Positions 16,708-26,363 are shown, counted from the first letter of the stretch. The stretch is 64,000 nt of DNA from an uncultured Lachnospiraceae bacterium (GCA_910586255.1 CAJUHR010000009.1:1-64000), one strand, 5' to 3'. Numbers and translations: made by a program. The notes: a model not told the origin generated them from the sequence alone.

Positions 16708-17859
16708 CTATGCCTTTGACAGGCGGGCCATGACGACCTGAGGAATGGAGCTTAAGGCGGACTGGACACAGACGGCTCCGGCCCGATATGCCTCCATAGG
16801 CATCCCATATACCACACAGGTCTCCCGGTTCTGGCCGATGGTGTAGGCTCCGGCTTTGCGCATCCGCAAAAGACCTGCCGCTCCATCGGCTCCCATGCCT
16901 GTAAGAATCACGCCGATAGCGCGGCCCTTTACATTGGCAGCTACAGAGTCAAAAAGAACATCCACCGATGGACGGTGACCGCTGACCTTTCCCTCATTGG
17001 TACAGCTGACAGAATAGCCGGAGCCCATCCGGACTACCCGCATCTGCAGTCCTCCGGGGGCCAAAAGAATCTGACCCGGCTGAACCTTGTCTCCGTGGAC
17101 AGCTTCCTTTACCTTAAGCTGACATATGCGATTGAGCCGTTCCGCATACATGGAAGTAAAGCCCGGAGGCATATGCTGGGTGATCACAATCCCCGGCATC
17201 CGGGCGGGAAACTGGCGTACCACCTCCAAAATAGCCTCGGTCCCTCCGGTGGAAGCACCAATGGCGATCACATCAATATTGCCAAAATTGGCCGGCAGGT
17301 GATGGGAGGCCGGGGAGGCGGTCGTGTGAGCCCCGGCAGTGGCAGCAGCTCCGGAGGAGGCTGTGTGGGCCCCCGTGGTGGCAGCTCCGGAGGACGATCT
17401 GGAAGCGCCCAGTCCTTGTGCCTGGACGCTGCCGATGCTATGTCCGTGAGCAGCGGCAGGAAGCCGGACCTGGGCCTCTGCGCCTGCGCAGAGCTTTGAT
17501 TTGAGGGTGTTTAGGAAAGCCTCCTTTCCGCCTTTCATATTCATATCCGGCTTGCGGACAAAATCGACAGCCCCTGCGGCCAGCGCGTCAAACACCCGCA
17601 CATTGAGGGAGGATACCAGAATAATGGGAATCGGGTGGAGAGGAAGAACCTCTCTCAAAAAATCGATGCCGGTCATGCCGGGCATTTCAATGTCCAGAGT
17701 CAAAATATCTGGTTTGAGCTGGGGAAGCTTATCCCTGGCTTCTATGGCATTGACTGCGTATCCAACCACCTCAAAACGGGGGTCAGCCCCTATATTCTGA
17801 ACCATCCAGTTCCGAAACAGCATAGAATCATCTACAATCATCACGCGGATCTTGCGCAT
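16708..17859 (-). CDS. cheB: Chemotaxis methylesterase/deamidase CheB
   Basis: 383 aa. The N-terminal receiver (RKIRVMIVDDSMLFR, phospho-Asp in TLDIEMPG, KP at RKPD) is joined by a low-complexity Ala/Ser/Thr/Gly/His linker to the C-terminal methylesterase with Ser in IGASTGGTEAI, His in TQHMPPGFTSMYAERL and Asp in TGMGADGA. It removes methyl groups from chemoreceptor glutamates during adaptation. I chose the ATG at 17859, where the receiver begins; a longer frame would overlap cheR by 50 bp. The linker contains GAHTASSGAAATAGAHT, an internal duplication that is unusual for a CheB hinge. Confidence 0.95.
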   Translation of the reverse strand: MRKIRVMIVDDSMLFRNWMVQNIGADPRFEVVGYAVNAIEARDKLPQLKPDILTLDIEMPGMTGIDFLREVLPLHPIPIILVSSLNVRVFDALAAGAVDFVRKPDMNMKGGKEAFLNTLKSKLCAGAEAQVRLPAAAHGHSIGSVQAQGLGASRSSSGAATTGAHTASSGAAATAGAHTTASPASHHLPANFGNIDVIAIGASTGGTEAILEVVRQFPARMPGIVITQHMPPGFTSMYAERLNRICQLKVKEAVHGDKVQPGQILLAPGGLQMRVVRMGSGYSVSCTNEGKVSGHRPSVDVLFDSVAANVKGRAIGVILTGMGADGAAGLLRMRKAGAYTIGQNRETCVVYGMPMEAYRAGAVCVQSALSSIPQVVMARLSKA

Positions 17860-17881
17860 GGTAATCAAACCTTCTTTCTGA

Positions 17882-18706
17882 TCAAGCCTGCTTTCCTGTC
17901 TTGCAATAGATGGCAGGCTGGATATATTCATAAGGGCAGGTTGCCTTGGTCAGTCCCTCGGAATGGCCGATGAAGAGATGGCCGCCGGGAACGGTGGCAT
18001 TGTAAAAGCGCCGTACCAGGGCGTCCTTTGTGTCCTGGTCAAAATAGATCATAACATTCCGACAGAAAATAAGATCAAATTTCTTTTTGAAGGTAATGGG
18101 ATCCATCAGGTTAAAAGGCCGGAAAATCACGTTCTGCTTCAGGGCAGGAGATACCGTAACACGGCCCGGTCCGGTTTTTACAAAATATTTCTTTTTCCAG
18201 GAATCGGGAAGAGGAGCAATGCTCTCCTCATTGTAGGAGGCGCTGATGGCCGAGTTGAGGATCTGCTGGGAAATATCCGTGGCAAGAATCCTGGTGTCCC
18301 ACTGGGAGGCCTGGGCTCCGAAAAATTCCTTTAGGTAGATGGAGATCGTATAGGGCTCCTCCCCGGAGGAGCAGCCTGCACTCCATATGGAGAGAACCTT
18401 ATCCCGGGCATGCTTCTTGGCAAGATCAGGAAGCACCACCTGTTCAAAATATTTAAAGTGGGCCTCCTCCCGGAGAAAATAGGTGTAATTGGTGGTCAGC
18501 TTATTGAGCATGGCCGTGACCATCTCCGGATCGCGGCCGGAGATGATCTCATCCACATAGGCGGAAAAGTCCTTAAAGCCCTTTGCCGAAAGGGTATTGG
18601 AGAGGCGGCTGACGATCAGCTGCTTTTTTTTGCTTAGATCGATGCCGTAATTCTTCTTAATATAAGTATATAGGCGCTGGAAATCATTCTCTGTTAATGT
18701 CAGCAT
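17882..18706 (-). CDS. cheR: Chemotaxis methyltransferase CheR
   Basis: 274 aa. The N-terminal helical domain (residues 1-75) is followed by an S-adenosylmethionine-dependent methyltransferase domain with WSAGCSSGEEPYTI, ATDISQQIL and LIFCRNVMIYFD. It methylates glutamate residues of the chemoreceptors. CAGGAG lies 7 nt before the ATG. It sits between cheW and cheB in a single transcription unit. Confidence 0.96.
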   Translation of the reverse strand: MLTLTENDFQRLYTYIKKNYGIDLSKKKQLIVSRLSNTLSAKGFKDFSAYVDEIISGRDPEMVTAMLNKLTTNYTYFLREEAHFKYFEQVVLPDLAKKHARDKVLSIWSAGCSSGEEPYTISIYLKEFFGAQASQWDTRILATDISQQILNSAISASYNEESIAPLPDSWKKKYFVKTGPGRVTVSPALKQNVIFRPFNLMDPITFKKKFDLIFCRNVMIYFDQDTKDALVRRFYNATVPGGHLFIGHSEGLTKATCPYEYIQPAIYCKTGKQA

Positions 18707-18732
18707 CAGATTACTCCTGTTTCTCTTTAATC

Positions 18733-19212
18733 TCAGTCATCGGTTCTGGAGAGCGCCTGACAGTCGATGGACATAAAGACGCTTCCATCTTCCATAATCA
18801 CCATTCCGTCCAGCAGCTTTTGCTGACGCTTTAGAGGAATCGGACGGACATTTTTTAAGTTGATATTTACTACCTGGCGCACGGAGTCTACCAGGATTCC
18901 CAGAGAAACAGAATTGATATCCAGTACAATAATGCAGGTGCTGTTGGTGGAAGCCGCATCACCCTGTCCCATGCGCAGCTTCAGATCCACCACTGGGAGA
19001 ATCTGACCCCGCAGGTTGATAATCCCCTTAATATAGGGGGCCACCAGGGGCAGGGGGGTGATGGAGTGATTGTTGATAATCTCAATCACATGCTTGGTGC
19101 TGATATATAAAATAAGGTCTCCGGATTCAAAGGTGAGGCAGCGTTCCACGGTGGAATTATCTTCTGCGTCAGAAACATCCATGAGCTCCTGGTCGTTAAT
19201 TTGTTCAGACAT
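18733..19212 (-). CDS. cheW: Chemotaxis coupling protein CheW
   Basis: 159 aa, standard two-barrel coupling protein linking chemoreceptors to CheA. It has a short acidic N-terminal extension, then VERCLTFESGDLILYIST and the signature PYIKGIINLRGQILPVVDL. GGGGAGG lies 9 nt before the ATG, directly behind cheA. Confidence 0.95.
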   Translation of the reverse strand: MSEQINDQELMDVSDAEDNSTVERCLTFESGDLILYISTKHVIEIINNHSITPLPLVAPYIKGIINLRGQILPVVDLKLRMGQGDAASTNSTCIIVLDINSVSLGILVDSVRQVVNINLKNVRPIPLKRQQKLLDGMVIMEDGSVFMSIDCQALSRTDD

Positions 19213-19230
19213 GTTTGGTTCCTCCCCTCT

Positions 19231-21360
19231 TTACATGTTTTCCAGAGCCGCTGAGTGAAGGCTCGGGACATCTAGAATAATGCTGATATTTCCATCACCC
19301 AGGATCGTACAGCCGCCGATACCGAAGGACTTAAGCTCAAAGGAACTTAAGAATGCCGGAAGAGGCTTGACAACCACCTGCTGTTCTCCGATCAGATCAT
19401 CCACAAACAGGCAGAAAGAGCGGTCGCTGGATTCAATCCACATGACAATACCGTCCTCTAAGTTGGTGACCTGTGTGTCAATGCCGTAGAACTGATGGAG
19501 CCTTACGATGGGGTAGAAGCTTCCCATGCGTTCCACCATCTCGCTGCCGTTCTCATCGTGGAGAATTTCCTCGGTCATGATCTTGAAGGACTGACGGATA
19601 TTGGCAATGGGGATAGTGAAAATGGAGGAACCTACGGTTACCCGCATGCCGTCCATGATTGCCAGGGTCAGGGGAATCTTCATCAGGAATGTGGTTCCCT
19701 GTCCCAGCTCGCTGGAGAGGGAAACGGCGCCGCCCACGGACTCCACATTTTTCTTGACCACATCCATGCCAACACCTCTGCCGGAGAACTCGGTCACGGT
19801 TTGGTTGGTGGAAAAGCCCGGCAGCATAACCAGTCCCAAGGCCTCCTTGCGGGAGTACTCGCTTTCCGGCTTGGTGAGAATGCCCCGCTCTCTGGCTTTG
19901 GCCAAAAGCTTATCCGGATCCATACCCTGCCCGTCATCGGAGATGGTGATCACCACCTCGCTGCTGGTGTGGGAGGCAGACAGAACGATCTCGCCCTGAG
20001 GATTTTTCCCGGCCCGGATACGGTCATTTGCATTATCCTCAATGCCGTGGTCCATGGCATTGCGGACCATGTGCATAATGGGGTCCTGGATGCTGTCCAC
20101 AATGGTTTTGTCGATCTCTGTGTCCTCGCCGATCAGGGTCAGGCGCACATCCTTGTTGAGCTTCTGCTTCATGTCGCGGACGATCCGGTTCATCTTCTGG
20201 AACACGCCGGAGACGGGAACCATCCGCAGGGACATGGCAATGTCCTGCAGATCATCGGTCAGCTTGCGCAGCTGGCGGGCGGACTTCATGAAATTGTCAT
20301 AGGCGTCCCGGTTCAGCTGGTTTAATTCCGGGGCGGAGGTGACCATGGATTCCGTGATTACGATCTCACCTACAAGGGCCTGCAGATCGTCCAGCTTTGT
20401 GATGTTTACACTGATCAGATTTTGCTTGACCGGAGTGCCCTGAGGCTGCTTGGCAGGAGTCTGGGGCTTGGGGGCAGCTTCGCTCTGAGCCGGCGGCACA
20501 GCCTGTCCGGAATTTTCCGGGGAGGTCTGTCTGACAGGCTCCGGGGCGGGAGCGGGCTCCGGAGCCTGTTCGGGAAGCGTAACCAGCTCGTAGGAGTGGA
20601 TATGGTTCTGGGTTCGGAGAAGATCCCCGGCCTTTGCAGCCATCTCCTCAGAATCAAAGGCCATGTAGAAACCGTCCTCCACAATGGTGGCGCAGGTATC
20701 CGGATTGGACTCCATATTCTCCGGATAATAGCGGAAATCCATTTCACATTCCTTGAGAGAATTGATAATCATAAAGGCGCGCAGATTCTCCATGCCAATC
20801 CCTTCCTCCAGGAACACGTGGATGAAACACACGGCCGTGGAATCCGCAGGCAGGTTCCCGTCCGGGGAAGCGCCGGCGGACAAAGCGCCGGCCTTTGTAT
20901 CGGCAGCTTCGCCAGAAGGCTCCCCGCTGTCAGCAGAATCATCCTCCACGGTACTGATCCTCTTTAAGAAGTTGTTAATCTCGGAGGCAAAGGCATCCAT
21001 GTCTGTGTCTAAGGGCTCTCCGCTTTCCACCTTCTCCACCTGTCCCCGCAGACAATCCTCCGAGCGGAACATCAGATTGAACAGTTCCTTCTTGTGCTGG
21101 GCGCTCAGAGTATCGATTCCCTTGTCGCGGATATAGAAGAACAAATCTTCTATATGATGCGCAATGCTGGCAAGAGAGCCGAATTCCATCATGGCGGAAG
21201 AACCTTTGATGGTGTGCATGATACGGAATATCTCATTGACATCATCGGATGAAAAATCACCGAGCTTTTCATCCTTTACCAGCATCTCGTCCAGATTGTC
21301 CAACAGGGAGTTCGTCTCAAAGAGATATGTATCAAGCATACTTTCCATACCGTTATCCAT
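19231..21360 (-). CDS. cheA: Chemotaxis histidine kinase CheA
   Basis: 709 aa, normal length. The HPt domain has the phospho-His in RIMHTIKGSSAMMEF (near residue 49). The P2 response-regulator-binding domain lies about 160-245, then a Pro/Gln/Ala-rich linker. Dimerisation helices begin near 320, the HATPase domain carries HMVRNAMDHGIED (N box), SDDGQGMD and GRGVGMDVV, and the CheW-like domain closes the protein. The start is the ATG at 21360, with AGGTGG 8 nt upstream; a GTG four codons earlier overlaps that site. It leads the operon cheA-cheW-cheR-cheB-C39 peptidase. No cheY, cheC or cheD is found here. Confidence 0.95.
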   Translation of the reverse strand: MDNGMESMLDTYLFETNSLLDNLDEMLVKDEKLGDFSSDDVNEIFRIMHTIKGSSAMMEFGSLASIAHHIEDLFFYIRDKGIDTLSAQHKKELFNLMFRSEDCLRGQVEKVESGEPLDTDMDAFASEINNFLKRISTVEDDSADSGEPSGEAADTKAGALSAGASPDGNLPADSTAVCFIHVFLEEGIGMENLRAFMIINSLKECEMDFRYYPENMESNPDTCATIVEDGFYMAFDSEEMAAKAGDLLRTQNHIHSYELVTLPEQAPEPAPAPEPVRQTSPENSGQAVPPAQSEAAPKPQTPAKQPQGTPVKQNLISVNITKLDDLQALVGEIVITESMVTSAPELNQLNRDAYDNFMKSARQLRKLTDDLQDIAMSLRMVPVSGVFQKMNRIVRDMKQKLNKDVRLTLIGEDTEIDKTIVDSIQDPIMHMVRNAMDHGIEDNANDRIRAGKNPQGEIVLSASHTSSEVVITISDDGQGMDPDKLLAKARERGILTKPESEYSRKEALGLVMLPGFSTNQTVTEFSGRGVGMDVVKKNVESVGGAVSLSSELGQGTTFLMKIPLTLAIMDGMRVTVGSSIFTIPIANIRQSFKIMTEEILHDENGSEMVERMGSFYPIVRLHQFYGIDTQVTNLEDGIVMWIESSDRSFCLFVDDLIGEQQVVVKPLPAFLSSFELKSFGIGGCTILGDGNISIILDVPSLHSAALENM

Positions 21361-21454
21361 TCGATACACCACCTATCCTTTTTAATGTTTTGCATGAAAA
21401 TAAAACAGTCCTGTATATAGTGAAACATACCAGACCACAACATACTGAACTATA

Positions 21455-21484
21455 ATATCGGCGAAAAAAAGAGATTGTTAAGGG
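21455..21484 (-). promoter_or_regulatory. Flagellar sigma factor promoter for the cheA operon
   Basis: On the minus strand GCCGATAT (21455-21462) is perfect, followed by TATAG, and CCCTTAACAA begins 22 bp upstream (21479-21484 for CCCTTA). It shares GCCGATATTATA with the flagellin 1 promoter. It lies in the 278-bp divergent gap between cheA and the first chemoreceptor; the GCCGAAAT at 21541-21548 on the plus strand could be a weaker equivalent for the receptor gene. Confidence 0.78.
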
Positions 21485-21638
21485 AAAAGAGAATTTTTGA
21501 AAAAAATTTTTGTAATTTGTATTATATTATGCGAAAATGTGCCGAAATAGTATAAAAGAGTGTGGAATGGACAGCTGCCAGTAATAATTTTATGGATGGC
21601 TGACCGGTAAATGAGGGCTCAACAAGGAGGAGCAACGA

Positions 21639-23435
21639 ATGAAGAATTTAAAGGTTGGGAAAAAGTTTCTTGTGTCTTTTGGTATTATACTGACATTGTT
21701 TCTTGTGTCGGTAGTGGCTGCAGGCATAGGGATCTCCAAGTCAAAGTCAAGCTATGAGAAATTTTATCAGGAAGATTATCATGCAATGGCGAACATTTAT
21801 GAGATGCGGATCAGTCTTCAGAGGGCTCTGAAAGAGCTGATGCTCAGTGCCGTAGGTACGGATTCTTCTGAGACAGAGCAGCGTATTGCCACGGTGGATC
21901 AGCATGTGAGCAATATTCAGGAGAAGCTGCAGTGGATCTACTCCAACTACAGCGGTGATGTATCGCTTCTTAGAGATTTTGAGACGAAGATGAATGATGC
22001 CAAGAATCTGCGCCTTCAGGCCTATGAGTATGTCCGCATGAACACAGACGAGGGCAACCGTCTGGCACAGGAGCTGTTGCTGAATGAATATAATCCGAAG
22101 GTGGAGGAGTTTGCCAATATTCTTCAGACAGCGTTTGACAATATGGAGTCGCAGTGTCAGGACACCTATGACCTGGCTATGACTTTGGACAACGCGCTTT
22201 TGGCCATGGCCATTATAATTGCAGCAGTGGCGTTTGCCATTACCTGTGTGATTGCAGTGATGCTGACCAATAATATTCTGAATCCGGTAAAGAAGATTGA
22301 GGATGCCATGGAGGAGATGGTGCAGGGTCATCTGTCTGTGGAGGTCAATTATGAGGCCGATGATGAGTTCGGCGATATGGCGAAGAACATGCACAAGGTG
22401 GCCCAGGGAGTTGGCACGATTATCCGGGATATCGAGACGGTGCTGAGTGCTATGGCCAACGGTGATTTTACGGTTCATTCCACGGCGCCGGAGATTTACA
22501 TAGGAGATTATCAGAAGATTTTCCACTCAATGAAGAAGATCAAGGACAGCTTCAACAATACGCTTGCCACTTTAAACCGTTCGGCGGATCAGGTGTCCTC
22601 CGGTTCGGATCAGGTGTCTTCCGGGGCCCAGGCTTTGTCTCAGGGCGCTACGGAGCAGGCTTCCTCTGTGGAGGAGCTGGCAGCTTCCATCAACGAGATT
22701 TCCGGCAACATCAATCGCAATGCGGAGAGTGCTCAGGTAGCAGGTCAGAAGGCGGAGACCGTGGGAGAAGTGGCAGGAGAGAGCAATCGCAGAATGCAGG
22801 ATATGCTGAATGCCATGTCCGATATCAACAATGCTTCCGGGGAGATCGGAAAGATCATCAAGACCATCGAGGATATTGCCTTCCAGACCAATATTCTTGC
22901 CCTGAACGCTGCAGTTGAAGCGGCCCGGGCGGGTGCGGCCGGCAAGGGCTTTGCCGTTGTGGCCGATGAGGTCCGCAACCTGGCCAGCAAGTCAGCCGAG
23001 GCGTCCAAGAATACGGCTGTGCTGATCGAGAATTCCCTCGGCGCGGTGGAGAACGGCAAGAAGATTGCCGATGAGACAGCCAAATCCTTAGAGCGGGTTA
23101 TGACCGGCATTACCGAGGCTACCACGATGATGGATTCCATTGCAAAGGCTTCCAAGGAGCAGGCAGAGGCGATTACTCAGATTACCATTGGTATTGATCA
23201 GATTTCCAGTGTGGTTCAGACCAACTCAGCTACCGCGGAGCAGAGCGCGGCGGCCAGCGAGGAGCTTTCCGGACAGGCGCAGATTCTGAAGGAACTGGTG
23301 AGAAAGTTCCGCCTTGAGGGGCAGAACGGTATGAGCGCGATGCCGGCGGAGGCGTCTCAGTATGATGCCCAGGAGGATGAGAGCTATGTGGATCTGTCTT
23401 CCTACACCAGCTATGGCGGCAATGACAAATATTGA
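21639..23435 (+). CDS. Methyl-accepting chemotaxis protein (4-helix-bundle sensor)
   Basis: 598 aa. TM1 lies at about 10-31, then an extracellular helical sensor domain of about 150 residues (4HB_MCP type), TM2 at about 187-208, HAMP (NNILNPVKKIEDAMEEM...), a second HAMP-like segment, and the signalling domain whose hairpin tip reads EDIAFQTNILALNAAVEAARAG. Ligand unknown. AAGGAGG lies 8 nt before the ATG. It is divergent from cheA; a second receptor follows 48 bp downstream. Confidence 0.93.
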   Translation: MKNLKVGKKFLVSFGIILTLFLVSVVAAGIGISKSKSSYEKFYQEDYHAMANIYEMRISLQRALKELMLSAVGTDSSETEQRIATVDQHVSNIQEKLQWIYSNYSGDVSLLRDFETKMNDAKNLRLQAYEYVRMNTDEGNRLAQELLLNEYNPKVEEFANILQTAFDNMESQCQDTYDLAMTLDNALLAMAIIIAAVAFAITCVIAVMLTNNILNPVKKIEDAMEEMVQGHLSVEVNYEADDEFGDMAKNMHKVAQGVGTIIRDIETVLSAMANGDFTVHSTAPEIYIGDYQKIFHSMKKIKDSFNNTLATLNRSADQVSSGSDQVSSGAQALSQGATEQASSVEELAASINEISGNINRNAESAQVAGQKAETVGEVAGESNRRMQDMLNAMSDINNASGEIGKIIKTIEDIAFQTNILALNAAVEAARAGAAGKGFAVVADEVRNLASKSAEASKNTAVLIENSLGAVENGKKIADETAKSLERVMTGITEATTMMDSIAKASKEQAEAITQITIGIDQISSVVQTNSATAEQSAAASEELSGQAQILKELVRKFRLEGQNGMSAMPAEASQYDAQEDESYVDLSSYTSYGGNDKY

Positions 23436-23483
23436 GTGTAAGAAAGATAATGCATCTTTAAAAAAGGATATGAGGTGAAGAAA

Positions 23484-25145
23484 ATGAGGCATAGCATTAA
23501 ACAGGACATAATGATACGCATCGCCCTTATTTTCCTTGTAGTGATTGTCAGCGGGATTGTGACGATCAGCGGCATGGGCAAGGTGAGAAAATACAGTAAC
23601 TCCACAGAAGAGTGGACAGCGATTCATTCTCTGGTTCTGACTGCGCAAAAGGCTCATTATGAGTGGGTGGAGAATTTGTGCTCTGCTACGGCTATGGGAA
23701 CGGAGTTTACCAAGAGCACGGACTACAAGGGCTGTGTCCTGGGAAAATGGTTTTATGATCCGGAGGCTTCCAAGATTCCCAATGATCAGATGCTGCAGCT
23801 GATTGAGCAGATGAAGCCGATCCATCAGGCGATCCATGAGTCGGCACAGACCGTACTGGAGATGAGCAAGACAGACCAGAAGGCTGCCAATGAGTTATAT
23901 CTGACTGGCACAAAGGCCAATGTGGAGAAGCTGGTAAAGATTCTGGACCAGGTGGCGGAGATTACCGAATCCCAAGTATCTGACAATCAGGCCGGTTTGA
24001 TGCGTTCGGCAGCTGTGACTCAGATTATGTCCATCATCACGGTGGTCATTACTCTGATTGTAAGTATTATGCTGATAGTGTACTCCATGAACAAGATCGT
24101 GAAGCCGCTTCAGGTCGTTACAGAGTCCAGCCGCAGCCTGTCTGAGGGAAATCTTAATTTCCAGATTGATATAGACAGTGAGGACGAGATTGGAGTGCTG
24201 GCGGACAGCCTGAATACTTCCGTAAAGATTTTGAAAACTTACATTTCCGATATTACAACGGTGCTGAATGAGATGGCAAGCGGAAATCTTGCCAGCGAAA
24301 GCAAGATTCAGTATATCGGGGATTTTGTGCAGATCCAGTCGGCTATCGGGATGATCAGCCGGGAACTGAGTGAAACCATGGAGCAGATTCATTCTTCTGC
24401 CAGCCAGGTGGATGCCGGTTCCAACCAGGTGGCAGATGGCGCCCAGAACTTAGCTCAGGGTGCAACTGAGCAGGCATCTGAGGTGGATAACCTGATGCAT
24501 ATGATTGAGCAGGTTGCTGAGCAGGTCGACAATAATGCGGAGGGTACTGCTATTACCACCAAGGAAGTCAATCAGGTTGGAGAGAAGATCAATATCTGCA
24601 ATGATCAGATGCAGGAGATGGCAGAGGCAATGCGTCAGATCAGTTCCTGCTCCGGTGAGATTCAGCATATCATCAAGACCATTGAGGATATTGCTTTCCA
24701 GACCAATATTCTTGCATTGAACGCGGCGGTCGAGGCGGCAAGGGCAGGAAGTGCCGGCAAGGGCTTTGCCGTGGTGGCGGATGAGGTGCGCAATCTGGCG
24801 GCTAAGAGCGCAGACGCGGCCAAGGATACAACGGAGCTGATTGAGAAAACCTTGCATATGGTGGACAATGGCTCCAAGCTTACAAACATGACGCAGGAAT
24901 CCCTACATTCAGTGGTGGACGGCGCTATGATTGTGACAGACCAGATCAAGGTAATCTCCGATGCATCTGCGGAGCAGGAGGTGGCAATCAACCGGATCAA
25001 AGACAGTATTACTCAGATTTCCACGGTGATTCAGTCCAACTCGGCTACATCCGAGGAGAGTGCGGCGGCCAGTGAGGAATTGGCAGGCCAGGCTCAGATT
25101 TTGAAGAAACTGATTGGAAAGTTTCAGCTGAGAAGAGGAATTTGA
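23484..25145 (+). CDS. Methyl-accepting chemotaxis protein with CZB zinc-binding sensor domain
   Basis: 553 aa. TM1 lies at about 9-30, TM2 at about 178-200, then HAMP and the MCP signalling domain (EDIAFQTNILALNAAVEAARAG). Between the membrane helices lies a CZB domain (PF13682-type) with all four expected zinc ligands: His58 in HYEW, Cys84 in CVLGKW, and His114 and His118 in PIHQAIHES. CZB domains usually sit in the cytoplasm; here the topology puts it outside. It could sense zinc, or hypochlorous acid as reported for Helicobacter TlpD. The start is the ATG at 23484 with GAGGTG upstream; GTG 23475 is an alternative. Confidence 0.9.
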   Translation: MRHSIKQDIMIRIALIFLVVIVSGIVTISGMGKVRKYSNSTEEWTAIHSLVLTAQKAHYEWVENLCSATAMGTEFTKSTDYKGCVLGKWFYDPEASKIPNDQMLQLIEQMKPIHQAIHESAQTVLEMSKTDQKAANELYLTGTKANVEKLVKILDQVAEITESQVSDNQAGLMRSAAVTQIMSIITVVITLIVSIMLIVYSMNKIVKPLQVVTESSRSLSEGNLNFQIDIDSEDEIGVLADSLNTSVKILKTYISDITTVLNEMASGNLASESKIQYIGDFVQIQSAIGMISRELSETMEQIHSSASQVDAGSNQVADGAQNLAQGATEQASEVDNLMHMIEQVAEQVDNNAEGTAITTKEVNQVGEKINICNDQMQEMAEAMRQISSCSGEIQHIIKTIEDIAFQTNILALNAAVEAARAGSAGKGFAVVADEVRNLAAKSADAAKDTTELIEKTLHMVDNGSKLTNMTQESLHSVVDGAMIVTDQIKVISDASAEQEVAINRIKDSITQISTVIQSNSATSEESAAASEELAGQAQILKKLIGKFQLRRGI

Positions 25146-25203
25146 GAGACAGATTCAGATGTATCCGGGCTGTTATGAATCAGAATTATTTTTGGCAGAA
25201 GAG

Positions 25204-25235
25204 AGGGCGGACAAAATGTCCGCCCTTTGATTATT
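25204..25235 (+). terminator. Rho-independent terminator after the chemoreceptors
   Basis: AGGGCGGAC and GTCCGCCCT form a perfect 9-bp stem with a 5-nt loop, followed by TTGATTATTG. Confidence 0.8.
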
Positions 25236-25262
25236 GTATGTATAGCTGATACGGAGGAAAGC

Positions 25263-26363
25263 TTATTTTCCGTTACACAGCCAAGTGAGTAGTTGAGAAA
25301 TATAGAGGGAAAAACATTCCTGGTCTGTCAGATCGATCTGGTCAAGGGAGGCATAGGACAGCCTATCCTTAGGCTCTTTTTTCATGACAGGTCCCCAGAT
25401 GGGAGAGAGCTGAGGGAGAAAGCAGCCCTCTTTTTTTGTGTAACAGGTTTTTGCGGTGGCTTTCTGCCGGGCGCTTTTGTCTACATATTCACCAATGCTT
25501 TTATGTATGGCTGTGTCTTCCAGGGGAAGATAATAATAGTCTCTGTAATTAGAGTAAAAATGCTTTAATGTGCCTTTATAAAGAACTGCGGTCAAAAAAA
25601 GCTGATTTTTGCAGGCATTGCATCGGAAAGGAAAAGCATGTACCCGAAAGGGAATGGGGACCCTATAGTCGCTCTTGCAGGATAAGTCTAACAGATACAG
25701 AGGATTGCCGGACTCATCCGGCTCCTGGTGGAGACATTGCCCGGTCAGGTGAAAGGGATGCTCCAGAAAATCCGGATAATTGAGAATGGGAAGGATGGAC
25801 GGCATCCCTTTTAGATCATCCTCATTGTGGAGAATCAGAAGATCATATAAGTGAGAGCTGTGGGTGATGAGGTAATCTTTATAAACCTGGATCAGCTCCC
25901 CTCCGGAGTATCTGTCTGCGCGGGTGATACCGAGGAAGTGTTCAATGGATTTTTGTTTTAGGCTATCCAGCCCCAGAAGGTTTTTGTATGGCCGAATCCG
26001 GCGGTATATATCCAGGCTGATGACATCGGAAAAATCATAGGGAAGGCCCAGGGTAATACAGCGTTTCATGAGATAAGGGATATCAAAGCCATCTCCGTTG
26101 AAATGAATAAGAATCCGGAATTGCCTCAGGAAAGAGAAAAAGGCGTGGAGAATATCGGCTTCTGAGGACACTGTATCTGCGAACCACTGGAGCAGGTTCC
26201 AGTGACCGTCCCGATAAAAAGTGCATCCGATAAGATAAAGCCAGGAATAATCGCCGGAAAAGCCGGTTGTCTCAATATCAAAGAAAAGGATTTCCTCCAG
26301 GCGTCCGATTCGCTCTAATGGATAGGTGAGAGGGAATTCTATAGGTTTTTTTATGGTAATCAT
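25263..26363 (-). CDS. YprB-like ribonuclease H-fold (DEDD) exonuclease
   Basis: 366 aa. A DnaQ/RNase_H_2-type 3'-5' exonuclease domain covers about 20-200, with metal ligands in FFDIETTGFSG (D and E), HFNGDGFDIPYL (D) and HNEDDLKG (D). The C-terminal 150 residues have no motif I recognise. Relatives such as Bacillus YprB are predicted structure-dependent nucleases linked to DNA repair; that fits its position back-to-back with ruvAB. AGGAG lies 7 nt before the ATG. Confidence 0.82.
   Translation of the reverse strand: MITIKKPIEFPLTYPLERIGRLEEILFFDIETTGFSGDYSWLYLIGCTFYRDGHWNLLQWFADTVSSEADILHAFFSFLRQFRILIHFNGDGFDIPYLMKRCITLGLPYDFSDVISLDIYRRIRPYKNLLGLDSLKQKSIEHFLGITRADRYSGGELIQVYKDYLITHSSHLYDLLILHNEDDLKGMPSILPILNYPDFLEHPFHLTGQCLHQEPDESGNPLYLLDLSCKSDYRVPIPFRVHAFPFRCNACKNQLFLTAVLYKGTLKHFYSNYRDYYYLPLEDTAIHKSIGEYVDKSARQKATAKTCYTKKEGCFLPQLSPIWGPVMKKEPKDRLSYASLDQIDLTDQECFSLYISQLLTWLCNGK

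Noticed and set aside
19495..20325. 276-codon plus-strand open frame opposite cheA
   Set aside because: It is an antisense shadow of the strongly conserved cheA coding frame, with no ribosome binding site and no recognisable domain.
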